Part shown: in pieces, positions 1-7,848 of the stretch
Layout of the letters: every line of letters begins with the position of its first letter
How positions within the stretch are numbered: position 1 is the stretch's first letter
Assembly: GCA_016870235.1 (NCBI GenBank)
Contig: VGCB01000050.1
Location: 1-9,882, forward strand
DNA from: Actinomycetota bacterium
GTDB taxonomy: Bacteria > Actinomycetota > Thermoleophilia > Gaiellales > Gaiellaceae
DNA: 9,882 nucleotides
Direction: 5' to 3'
Translations under genes and position numbers: made by a program
Notes under the pieces: model-generated
What the model saw: only the letters and a program-made list of their open reading frames with translations
Databases searched by the model: none
What the model was told of the DNA's origin: nothing

Positions 1-1
1 C

Positions 2-157
2 GTGCCCGACGCCCTGATCGACGAGATCGCGCTCGTCGGCGACCGCTCCCGGATCGCCGACCGGCTGGACGCGTGGCGCGCGTGCGGGACGACGACCCTG
101 ATCGTGCGCTCGCGGAAGCCCGACGAGCTGCGGCTGATCGCGGACATCTGCTCGTAG
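2..157 (+). CDS. C-terminal fragment of a probable LLM-class (luciferase-like, F420/flavin-dependent) oxidoreductase
   Basis: An open frame enters from the left edge and stops at TAG 155-157, leaving 51 C-terminal residues. The tail reads VPDALIDEIALVGDRSRIAD and continues with DRLDAWRACGTTTLIV. This resembles the end of actinobacterial LLM-class flavin or F420-dependent oxidoreductases, where a 'VPDxLxDExALVG' stretch precedes a helix and a 'GVTTLLV' strand that closes the TIM barrel. Those enzymes act in the cytoplasm on varied small substrates using FMN or F420. The catalytic and cofactor regions lie outside the window, so neither cofactor nor substrate can be read. Codon use is strongly GC3-biased like the neighbours. 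The gene converges on the oligoendopeptidase gene, with 63 bp between the stops. Family assignment is from recall of the C-terminal signature only. Confidence 0.6.
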   Translation: MPDALIDEIALVGDRSRIADRLDAWRACGTTTLIVRSRKPDELRLIADICS

Positions 158-164
158 AGCCGCC

Positions 165-180
165 GGGGCGGAATCGCCCC
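165..180. terminator. GC-rich hairpin between convergent genes, possible bidirectional terminator
   Basis: GGGGCG (165-170) and CGCCCC (175-180) form a perfect 6-bp stem around a GAAT tetraloop. It begins 7 nt after the TAG of the left-edge gene and lies 41 bp past the stop of the convergent oligoendopeptidase gene. No clear T-run follows on either strand, so it would be a hairpin of the U-poor kind common in high-GC actinobacteria. Position between two convergent stops supports a termination role; this is inference. Confidence 0.4.
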
Positions 181-220
181 TCGCTTCCCGGCCTGAACCC
201 TTGACAGAACCGCCGATACA

Positions 221-2005
221 TCAGATCGAGTCGGCGAGCCGCTCGGCCTCGTCGAGGTCTCTCGCGAGCGCCTCGATCCCCGCCGCCCAGAAGGCGGGGT
301 CGGCGATGTCCATCCCGACCATCTTCGCGAGCTCGCCCGGCGAGCGCGAGCCGCCGTGGCGCAGGAGATCGAGGTACGGGCCGACCATCGACTCGCCCTC
401 CACCTCGTATCGCCGGTAGATAGAGAGGGCGAAGAGGAAGCCGTAGGCGTACGCGTACACGTAGCCGGGCGAGGCGGTGAAGTGGTGGATGTAGCTCCAC
501 CAGGTCGCGTAGCCGTCAGTCTCGACCGAGTCGGAGAAGAGCGCCCCCTGGCAGTCGAGCCAGAGCTCGCTGATGCGCTCGATCGAGAGCTCGCCCTCGT
601 CTCGGCGGGCCGTGTGCGCCGCGTGCTCGAAGCGGTTCATCGCGATCTGGCGGAACACGGTCGCGATCGCGTCCTCCATGCGACCCGCGAGCAGGTCGAG
701 GCGACGGCGCTGGTCGGTCTCCGTCGCGAGCAGCACCTTGAAGGTCAGCGCCTCGCCGAACACCGACGCCGTCTCCGCGGTCGTCAGCGGGGTGCCGGCG
801 TTGTAGAGGCCGAGCGGCTGCGCGAGCCAGCCGTGCAGGCCGTGGCCGAGCTCGTGCGCCAGCGTCAGGATCGAGCGGCGGTCGCCTGTGTAGTTCATGA
901 GGATGTACGGGTGCACGCCCGGGACGTTCGTGGCGCAGAACGCCCCTGTCCGCTTGTCGTCGCGCACCGGCGCGTCGATCCAGCTCTCGTCGAAGAAGCG
1001 CCGGACGACGGTGCCCGCCTCGTCGGAGAAGCTGTCGTACGCCTCCTGCACGATCCGCTGCGCCTCGTCCCACGGCGTCTTCACCGTGTCCTCGGCGATC
1101 GCCGCGAACCGGTCGTAGTACGCGATCCGGTCGAGGCCGAGAAGCCGCGCCTTGAGCCGATAGTAGCGCTGCGGGATGTCGTAGCGGGCGACGGCGGCGT
1201 CGACGAGCGCCTGCACCGCCTCGTCCGTCGTCTCGTTCGAGAGGTTCCGGGCCGTGATCCAGCTCGGGTACTTGCGCAGCCGGTCGTCGATCGACTTGTC
1301 GAGGAGGATCGTGTTGAAGATGAACGTCCGCGTGCGAAGGCCCGGCTCGAGCGCGGCCGTGACGGCGGCTGCGGCCGCGGCCCGGATGTCGCGATCGGGC
1401 TCGTAGAGGCGCGCCATGGCGGCCTCGAAGGACTGGAGCTCGCCGTCGAGATCGACACGAAGCGCGCCGACCTGCTCCTCGAACAGTCGTGACCACGCGG
1501 AGACGCCCGAGACCGACTTCTCGGTCATCACCTTCTCCTCCGGCTCCGTGAGCAGGTACGGCCGGTACTTCCGCTGCTCGGTCAGCCAGTGGCGCCAGCG
1601 ATCGAGCGCCGGGTCGGCGACGATGGCTGCCGCTCGATCGTCGTCGACCTCCGCCCATTCGAGTCCCAGGAAGAGAAGCTGTGTCTCCATCGTCGCAGCC
1701 TTCTCACTGAGGCGCGCGAGCAGCGCGCCGCGCGCGGGATCCGCCATGTTCGTCGAGAACATGAGGTGCGCGTAGTAGAGCGGGCGCGTCAGCTGCTCGT
1801 CGATCCGCTCGCGCTCGTCGGCGGCCTCGGCCAGCTCGGCTGCGTCGAGGTCGGCAACCTTCCCGTGGTAGCGCTCGCGGAACGCGGTTGCGCTCTGCTC
1901 AGCCGCGGCGACCTCGGTGTCGATGCGCGGATCGTCGATGCCGGCATAGAGGTCGGAGAGGTCCCAGGCGACCTCTTCGGCGCCGGTCAGTTCGGTCGTG
2001 GACAT
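221..2005 (-). CDS. pepF: M3-family oligoendopeptidase F (zinc metallopeptidase)
   Basis: The 594-residue product matches the usual length of about 600 for oligoendopeptidase F, a cytoplasmic zinc peptidase that cleaves short peptides during turnover. The M3 signature HELGH lies at residues 384-388, with His384 and His388 as zinc ligands and Glu385 as catalytic base. A downstream TTAETASVFGE provides the likely third ligand Glu411. Near the C-terminus, HHFTASPGYVYAYAYG contains the Tyr/Gly-rich substrate-binding stretch typical of M3 enzymes, followed by a GSRSPGELAKMVGMD segment usual in PepF proteins. No signal peptide is seen. The frame stays open to an ATG at 2107, but MSTTELTGAEEVAWDLSDLY matches normal PepF N-termini and the longer version would cross the repeat hairpin and the divergent promoter region. 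I therefore start at ATG 2005. No Shine-Dalgarno precedes it; a TACGCT box 7 nt upstream suggests a leaderless mRNA. Family assignment is firm; the exact peptide substrates are unknown. Confidence 0.93.
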   Translation of the reverse strand: MSTTELTGAEEVAWDLSDLYAGIDDPRIDTEVAAAEQSATAFRERYHGKVADLDAAELAEAADERERIDEQLTRPLYYAHLMFSTNMADPARGALLARLSEKAATMETQLLFLGLEWAEVDDDRAAAIVADPALDRWRHWLTEQRKYRPYLLTEPEEKVMTEKSVSGVSAWSRLFEEQVGALRVDLDGELQSFEAAMARLYEPDRDIRAAAAAAVTAALEPGLRTRTFIFNTILLDKSIDDRLRKYPSWITARNLSNETTDEAVQALVDAAVARYDIPQRYYRLKARLLGLDRIAYYDRFAAIAEDTVKTPWDEAQRIVQEAYDSFSDEAGTVVRRFFDESWIDAPVRDDKRTGAFCATNVPGVHPYILMNYTGDRRSILTLAHELGHGLHGWLAQPLGLYNAGTPLTTAETASVFGEALTFKVLLATETDQRRRLDLLAGRMEDAIATVFRQIAMNRFEHAAHTARRDEGELSIERISELWLDCQGALFSDSVETDGYATWWSYIHHFTASPGYVYAYAYGFLFALSIYRRYEVEGESMVGPYLDLLRHGGSRSPGELAKMVGMDIADPAFWAAGIEALARDLDEAERLADSI

Positions 2006-2012
2006 GGGCGTG

Positions 2013-2042
2013 AGCGTAGCGGGGCGTGTCGTTCCCCGTCTG
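2013..2042 (-). promoter_or_regulatory. Candidate promoter for pepF, leaderless placement
   Basis: Reading the minus strand, TACGCT (2018-2013) fits the actinobacterial TAnnnT -10 pattern and is followed by exactly 7 nt before the ATG at 2005, so transcription would begin at or next to the start codon. A weak -35 candidate, CAGACG (2042-2037), sits 18 nt upstream and lies inside the left arm of the 2036-2057 hairpin. The -10 is reasonable; the -35 matches only the central GAC of TTGACA. Confidence 0.35.
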
Positions 2043-2057
2043 GCTTCAGCCAGACGG
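2036..2057. repeat. Perfect hairpin, copy 1 of a repeated GTTCCCC-associated element
   Basis: Arms CCGTCTGGCT (2036-2045) and AGCCAGACGG (2048-2057) are perfectly complementary; as RNA this would be a 9-bp stem closing a UUCA tetraloop. It is preceded by GTTCCC (2031-2036). A second copy with the same flank, loop and right-arm end lies at 7425-7446. Copy 1 sits between divergent genes in the upstream region of pepF and the small exported-protein gene, so it is not positioned as a terminator for either. Confidence 0.7.
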
Positions 2058-2088
2058 TTCCCGTCCCGTCGAGCGGTTCCGCGGGCTA

Positions 2089-2118
2089 TTGACGAAACCG
2101 CCCGCACCCGTCCATCAT
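2089..2118 (+). promoter_or_regulatory. Candidate promoter for the small exported-protein gene, leaderless placement
   Basis: TTGACG (2089-2094, 5 of 6 to the -35 consensus) is followed after 18 nt by CATCAT (2113-2118, 4 of 6 to TATAAT). Seven nt later comes ATG 2126, so the expected transcription start coincides with the start codon. The -35 is flanked by a 6-bp inverted repeat, GCGGGC (2081-2086) and GCCCGC (2100-2105). That could be an operator but is short enough to be chance in GC-rich DNA. Confidence 0.4.
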
Positions 2119-2125
2119 GTTCGCG

Positions 2126-2536
2126 ATGGGGGAATACGCATCCGTCGCAGCTGCGATGTCGGCGCTCGTCGTCGCGCTCGTCAGCCTGACGGTGACGGCC
2201 CAGTCACTGCCGAAGTCGACGGGCGCGGCGGTGAAGGCGCTCTCCGTCAGCGCTCCGAAGCTCAACGTCGCGCCCACGGTCGCGACGGGCGCATTCAAGA
2301 CGGCGCCGTACAAACGGGTCGAGCTCCGCACCCTCTACGCGGCGGCGTTCGCCGGCTCCAAGGGATCGCCGCGCGACTGCACCCTCGCCGAGGCGTTCGG
2401 GCCGCCCGAGCTCGGCGAGGTCGAGCAGAGCATCCGCAGCCAGCCCGCGCTCGTCAAACGTCTGCAGCTGGCGAGGATCCCGGTGCCCGTCGCGGCGAAA
2501 GCCGTGCAACGGGGCACGATCGACGGCTGCGGCTGA
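2126..2536 (+). CDS. Small exported or membrane-anchored protein of unknown function
   Basis: I do not recognise a family. From ATG 2126 the product has 136 residues. The N-terminus MGEYASVAAAMSALVVALVSLTVTAQSLPKS contains one hydrophobic segment at about residues 6-25 and no basic residues before it, so it is either an atypical signal peptide or a single anchor. A low-complexity Ala/Thr/Val/Lys-rich linker follows. A more structured C-terminal part begins near YKRVELRTLYAAAF and holds two cysteines, in RDCTLAEAFG and at the very end in DGCG, which could form a disulfide outside the cell. Codons are strongly GC3-biased, supporting a real gene. An in-frame ATG lies 3 codons upstream at 2117. 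I prefer 2126 because neither has a Shine-Dalgarno and the promoter-like TTGACG-N18-CATCAT places the transcript start at 2126. The gene is divergent from pepF, and its TGA directly abuts the stop of the convergent yyaL-like gene. Confidence 0.65.
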   Translation: MGEYASVAAAMSALVVALVSLTVTAQSLPKSTGAAVKALSVSAPKLNVAPTVATGAFKTAPYKRVELRTLYAAAFAGSKGSPRDCTLAEAFGPPELGEVEQSIRSQPALVKRLQLARIPVPVAAKAVQRGTIDGCG

Positions 2537-4437
<1,901 letters not shown>

Positions 4438-4441
<4 letters not shown>

Positions 4442-5181
4442 GCGCAGACCTCGCGGACGCCACGGAGGCGGAACGGAAGGAGCGCGCGGGCGCGCGACGA
4501 GTCGAGGCGGCAGTCGAGCGGGCGCGACGGAGGCGCGGGTGCGCGCCGGACGGGCTCACCGCGGACGAGCTCGGCGAGCTCCGCGCGCGAGACGTCGTCG
4601 GCGCCTGCGACGTTGAGGACACCGAAGTCCGACCGGGCGGCCAAATAGAGGAGAGCGGTCGCGAGATCCGTGACCTGGATCGGCGAGCGCAGCTCGTCCT
4701 CGTAGAACGTTGCGTCTCGATCCATCGCCGCGACCTCGTGCTTGGACGGCTCGTGTCCCGGCCCGCCGACGATGAGCGACGTGCGCACGATCAGAGCGCC
4801 GGGGCACTCCTCCCCCACGCGGTGCTCGGCGTCCGCCTTCGCCCGACCGTACTCGCTGCGCGCCGTGGGCTCGTCCTTCTCGACGTAGGGCGCCCCCTTG
4901 CGACCGTCGAACACGAGATCGGTCGAGACGTGGACGAGCCGCGCGCCCACCGCCCGGGCTGCCGCCGCGACGTTACCGGAACCGTCGACGACGATCTCGG
5001 GGGCTCCGTCTCCGTCCTGGCGGTAGGCGGTGTGGATGACCACGTCCGGTCGCACGCGGGCCAGGAGGGCCGTCACGGCGCTCGCGTCGCGGATCTCGAC
5101 CCGCTCACCCGTCGCGTCCGGCGCGAGCGAGAGGAGCTCACCGCCGAGGAACCCGGTGGCACCCGTGACGTGGAGCCTCAC
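4438..5181 (-). CDS. RmlD-like NAD(P)-dependent SDR (dTDP-4-dehydrorhamnose reductase / sugar-nucleotide reductase family)
   Basis: The product has 247 residues. The N-terminal Rossmann motif TGATGFLGG places the GxxGxxG glycines at 7, 10 and 13. Further family signs are DVVIHTAY near 46-53, VSTDLVFDG (85-93, the RmlD STDxVFDG signature) and the catalytic YxxxK at Tyr111 and Lys115. The segment ending [15 protein letters not shown] (166-180) is typical of RmlD/MAT2B-like members. The family reduces 4-keto sugars on nucleotide carriers with NAD(P)H, but at under 250 residues this member is short and no other rhamnose-pathway gene is nearby, so the substrate is open. The frame is open to 5817, far into the dedA gene. 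I start at GTG 5181 because [10 protein letters not shown] begins the Rossmann fold as expected and its first bases overlap the dedA stop as GTGA. The stop at 4438 overlaps the next ATG, so the gene is coupled on both sides. Confidence 0.88.
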
Positions 5182-5789
5182 GCGGCGTCCGCAGCCGCGC
5201 GCCGCTTTCGAAGGTAGTGCCGGCCGACCTCGATCGCGACCGCGACGCCGACCGCGAGCACGAACGCCAGGAGAAGCCCCTTCCACGGCTCCTCCTTGAA
5301 CTGCTTGCCGCCGAAATAGCCGAGAAGCGCCGCATAGTGCGCCCAGACGACGCCCGCGACGACGTCGGCGACGATGAACCGCCGCCACGGGAACGTGTGG
5401 ATGTACCCGGCGGAGAAGGTGACCGCGGTGCGGCCGCCCGGGATGAACCGGGCGATCACGATCAGGTACATGCCGCGTTCCGCGAGCTGCCGTTCCGCCC
5501 ACTCGAAGCCCTTTCTCGACTTCTCGCCGCGGAAGATCTTCTTCACCGTGTGCTCGCCGAGCCAGGTGCCGATCCCGTAGGAGACGTTGTCGCCGACGAT
5601 GGCGCCGGCGGCGGCCAGCGCGATCACCGCCGCGAGGTTGAGATCGCCGGTCGCCGCGACGACGCCCGCCGTGATCACGACCGACTCGCTCGGCACGATC
5701 GGGAAGAACGCATCGAGCATCGCGATCGCGAAGATCAGTGGGTACGTCCACCACGCGCCCGATACCCATTCGATGAACTGATGGAACAT
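5178..5789 (-). CDS. DedA-family integral membrane protein (SNARE-associated / VTT domain)
   Basis: The 203-residue protein has the DedA layout and usual length (about 200). Hydrophobic segments lie near residues 15-30, 52-68, 105-115, 138-158 and 172-187. The re-entrant motif FFPIVPSESVV (28-38) holds the conserved acidic residue Glu35. GDNVSYGIGTWLG (66-78) and the ARFIPGGRTAVTFSAG motif (113-128, with Arg114 and Arg120) are diagnostic. DedA proteins act in the cytoplasmic membrane; members function as lipid-carrier flippases (undecaprenyl phosphate or phosphatidylethanolamine) and affect membrane-potential maintenance. Which lipid this one handles cannot be read. The C-terminal [14 protein letters not shown] is a basic cytoplasmic tail. 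ATG 5789 has no Shine-Dalgarno; a TTGAAT box lies 10 nt upstream and is a weak -10 candidate. It is the first gene of the operon with the SDR and yyaL-like genes and is divergent from the malic enzyme gene. Confidence 0.92.
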   Translation of the reverse strand: MFHQFIEWVSGAWWTYPLIFAIAMLDAFFPIVPSESVVITAGVVAATGDLNLAAVIALAAAGAIVGDNVSYGIGTWLGEHTVKKIFRGEKSRKGFEWAERQLAERGMYLIVIARFIPGGRTAVTFSAGYIHTFPWRRFIVADVVAGVVWAHYAALLGYFGGKQFKEEPWKGLLLAFVLAVGVAVAIEVGRHYLRKRRAAADAA

Positions 5790-5864
5790 CGCGCGGGGAA
5801 TTCAACCTGCGCCGCACGCGCTCGTGTCGCTCGCCGACTGAGCGGTGAACGTCATGCCTTCCGG

Positions 5865-5870
5865 TACGGT
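5865..5870 (+). promoter_or_regulatory. Weak -10 candidate for the malic enzyme gene
   Basis: TACGGT matches TAnnnT and lies 9 nt before ATG 5880, consistent with a very short or absent leader. No convincing -35 exists at 16-18 nt upstream and no Shine-Dalgarno precedes the ATG. The 90-bp divergent region 5790-5879 shows no other clear site. Confidence 0.25.
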
Positions 5871-5879
5871 CGCCGGCCG

Positions 5880-7283
<1,404 letters not shown>

Positions 7284-7291
7284 GCTTGCTG

Positions 7292-7352
7292 CCGCGGGCT
7301 CGCGCGCCCGCTGAAGTGGAATCACGGCAATAGCAGACGCGCGAGCCCGCGG
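7292..7352. repeat. 15-bp perfect inverted repeat after the malic enzyme gene
   Basis: CCGCGGGCTCGCGCG (7292-7306) and CGCGCGAGCCCGCGG (7338-7352) are exact reverse complements around a 31-nt loop. The left arm starts 9 nt after the malic enzyme stop. It could be a terminator with a long loop, though no T-run follows, or the ends of a tiny repeat element. The loop contains no open reading frame. Confidence 0.6.
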
Positions 7353-7361
7353 ATCCTGAAG

Positions 7362-7380
7362 GGGGAACCGACGGTTCCCT
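7362..7380. repeat. Short perfect hairpin sharing a 10-mer with the 2036-2057 element
   Basis: GGGAACCG (7363-7370) and CGGTTCCC (7372-7379) are exact reverse complements, extended by one G-T pair (7362/7380); a realistic RNA would be a 7-bp stem with a GAC loop. GACGGTTCCC at 7370-7379 is identical to 2053-2062, on the right side of repeat copy 1, so this may be a degenerate member of the same family. It could also help terminate the malic enzyme transcript. Confidence 0.5.
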
Positions 7381-7424
7381 GCGACCCTCCCTCATCCTGA
7401 GACGAGCGGAAGCGCGATGGTTCC

Positions 7425-7446
7425 CCGTCCGACTTCAGTCAGACGG
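7425..7446. repeat. Hairpin, copy 2 of the GTTCCCC-associated element
   Basis: Arms CCGTCCGACT (7425-7434) and AGTCAGACGG (7437-7446) pair except for one C-A mismatch at the sixth position. Over 30 nt from GTTCCCC (7420) it matches copy 1 at 26 positions. Of the three differences inside the stem, two (7432 and 7439) pair with each other and change G-C to A-T, so pairing is kept. This copy sits 33 bp past the stop of the small minus-strand gene, between convergent genes, where it could act as a terminator. Confidence 0.65.
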
Positions 7447-7478
7447 CTCTGCGCCCGGCTGGACGTAGACGTACTGGC

Positions 7479-7670
7479 TCAGGCGATCTTCCGCCGCTCC
7501 GCAAGCTCCTGGTCGATCATCGCGATCCGCTCGGCGAGGGTCCAGCGATCGCGGGGGTTCCCGGTCTCACGTTCGATCTTGCTGACGTGGTACTCGAGAA
7601 GGTCGCGAGCCTCGCGGTCCTTCTCGACCTCCTCAGGCGTTCTAGGAGGGATCCTCTTCCTCTTCGCCAT
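7479..7670 (-). CDS. Small basic-headed, highly charged protein of unknown function, second gene of a small pair
   Basis: I do not recognise a family. The 63-residue product starts MAKRKRIPPRTPEEVEKDRE, with a basic head that could bind nucleic acid. It continues as a charged, probably helical stretch (roughly 13-35) and a second helix near 44-61 (LAERIAMIDQELAERRK). It has 16 Lys/Arg and 14 Asp/Glu residues, one Trp and no Cys. ATG 7670 has a GGAG Shine-Dalgarno 6 nt upstream inside the preceding gene. The gene overlaps the 55-codon gene by 29 nt in another frame, so the two are likely co-translated. Ten of 63 codons end in A or T, more than in the long neighbours. The opposite strand is open from 7417 to 7842, but its product is a Ser/Arg-rich string typical of a shadow frame. 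Real coding is likely; function is open. Confidence 0.55.
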   Translation of the reverse strand: MAKRKRIPPRTPEEVEKDREARDLLEYHVSKIERETGNPRDRWTLAERIAMIDQELAERRKIA

Positions 7671-7809
7671 CCTCGTCTCCGATCAGTGCTTCGAGTATGA
7701 GCGAGACCTTCTCGTCGATGCGCATCAGGCCGACCATGAGCGCGCTTACCTCATCGCGACTGATGCCCATCTCTGCGTCCACGTCACCAACGGTGCCTGT
7801 GTTGTCCAT
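7642..7809 (-). CDS. Small strongly acidic protein of unknown function, first gene of a small pair
   Basis: This 55-residue frame runs from ATG 7809 to TAG 7644-7642. The product begins MDNTGTVGDVDAEMGISRDE, has a probable amphipathic helix (VSALMVGLMRIDEKVSLILEAL, about residues 21-42) and ends GDEDGEEEEDPS. It carries 17 Asp/Glu against 3 Lys/Arg. Fifteen of 55 codons end in A or T (GC3 about 73 percent), clearly lower than the flanking long genes, which may indicate recent transfer or weak selection. No usable Shine-Dalgarno is seen (GAGG is only 1 nt from the ATG), so a leaderless start is possible. An operator-like palindrome sits at 7820-7834. The TAG lies 29 nt inside the next gene. 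It begins 39 nt after the ABC permease stop on the same strand. The acidic-first, basic-second order resembles antitoxin-toxin pairs, but no known fold is visible and this is only analogy. Confidence 0.5.
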   Translation of the reverse strand: MDNTGTVGDVDAEMGISRDEVSALMVGLMRIDEKVSLILEALIGDEDGEEEEDPS

Positions 7810-7838
7810 GCCTCGCAAGTGTCCGTTTCGGACAACAC
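7799..7838 (-). promoter_or_regulatory. Operator-like palindrome at the start of the small gene pair
   Basis: On the minus strand TGTCCGAAACGGACA (7834-7820) is a perfect palindrome with 6-bp arms and a 3-nt centre. A third TGTCC-type half-site, GGACA (7807-7803 on the minus strand), lies just inside the coding start, and together these create a 9-bp inverted repeat (7799-7807 with 7830-7838). The palindrome lies 10 nt before the ATG at 7809, where a leaderless promoter's -10 would be, with GACACT (7823-7818) a weak -10 candidate. Its position suits a repressor site, possibly for autoregulation. Confidence 0.45.
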
Positions 7839-7848
7839 GTGACAGGGA

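Noticed and set aside
201..229. TTGACA at 201-206 as a plus-strand promoter
   Set aside because: The -35 hexamer is perfect, but the sequence 17 nt downstream (GATCGA) is not a -10 and it would only drive antisense RNA into pepF. Likely chance.
356..1492. Plus-strand frame of 378 codons opposite pepF
   Set aside because: Arg/Val/Glu-rich product with no recognisable domain, fully antisense to the M3 peptidase whose zinc motif is intact.
5182..5817. Upstream extension of the SDR frame through dedA
   Set aside because: The dedA gene occupies this stretch in another frame with all family motifs. The Rossmann fold starts right at GTG 5181 and the GTGA overlap explains the start.
5217..5879. Upstream extension of the malic enzyme frame
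   Set aside because: It lies antisense to dedA, lacks similarity to anything, and the ACT domain begins naturally after ATG 5880.
7621..7670. Frameshift that would fuse the 55- and 63-codon frames into one gene
   Set aside because: The second frame has its own ATG with GGAG at good spacing, so two overlapping genes explain the data without a frameshift; no classic slippery site is evident.
7417..7842. Plus-strand frame of 141 codons opposite the small gene pair
   Set aside because: The product is Ser/Arg-rich with no domain. The minus-strand frames have better protein-like composition, a Shine-Dalgarno and an upstream palindrome, so the plus frame is treated as a shadow, though not with certainty.
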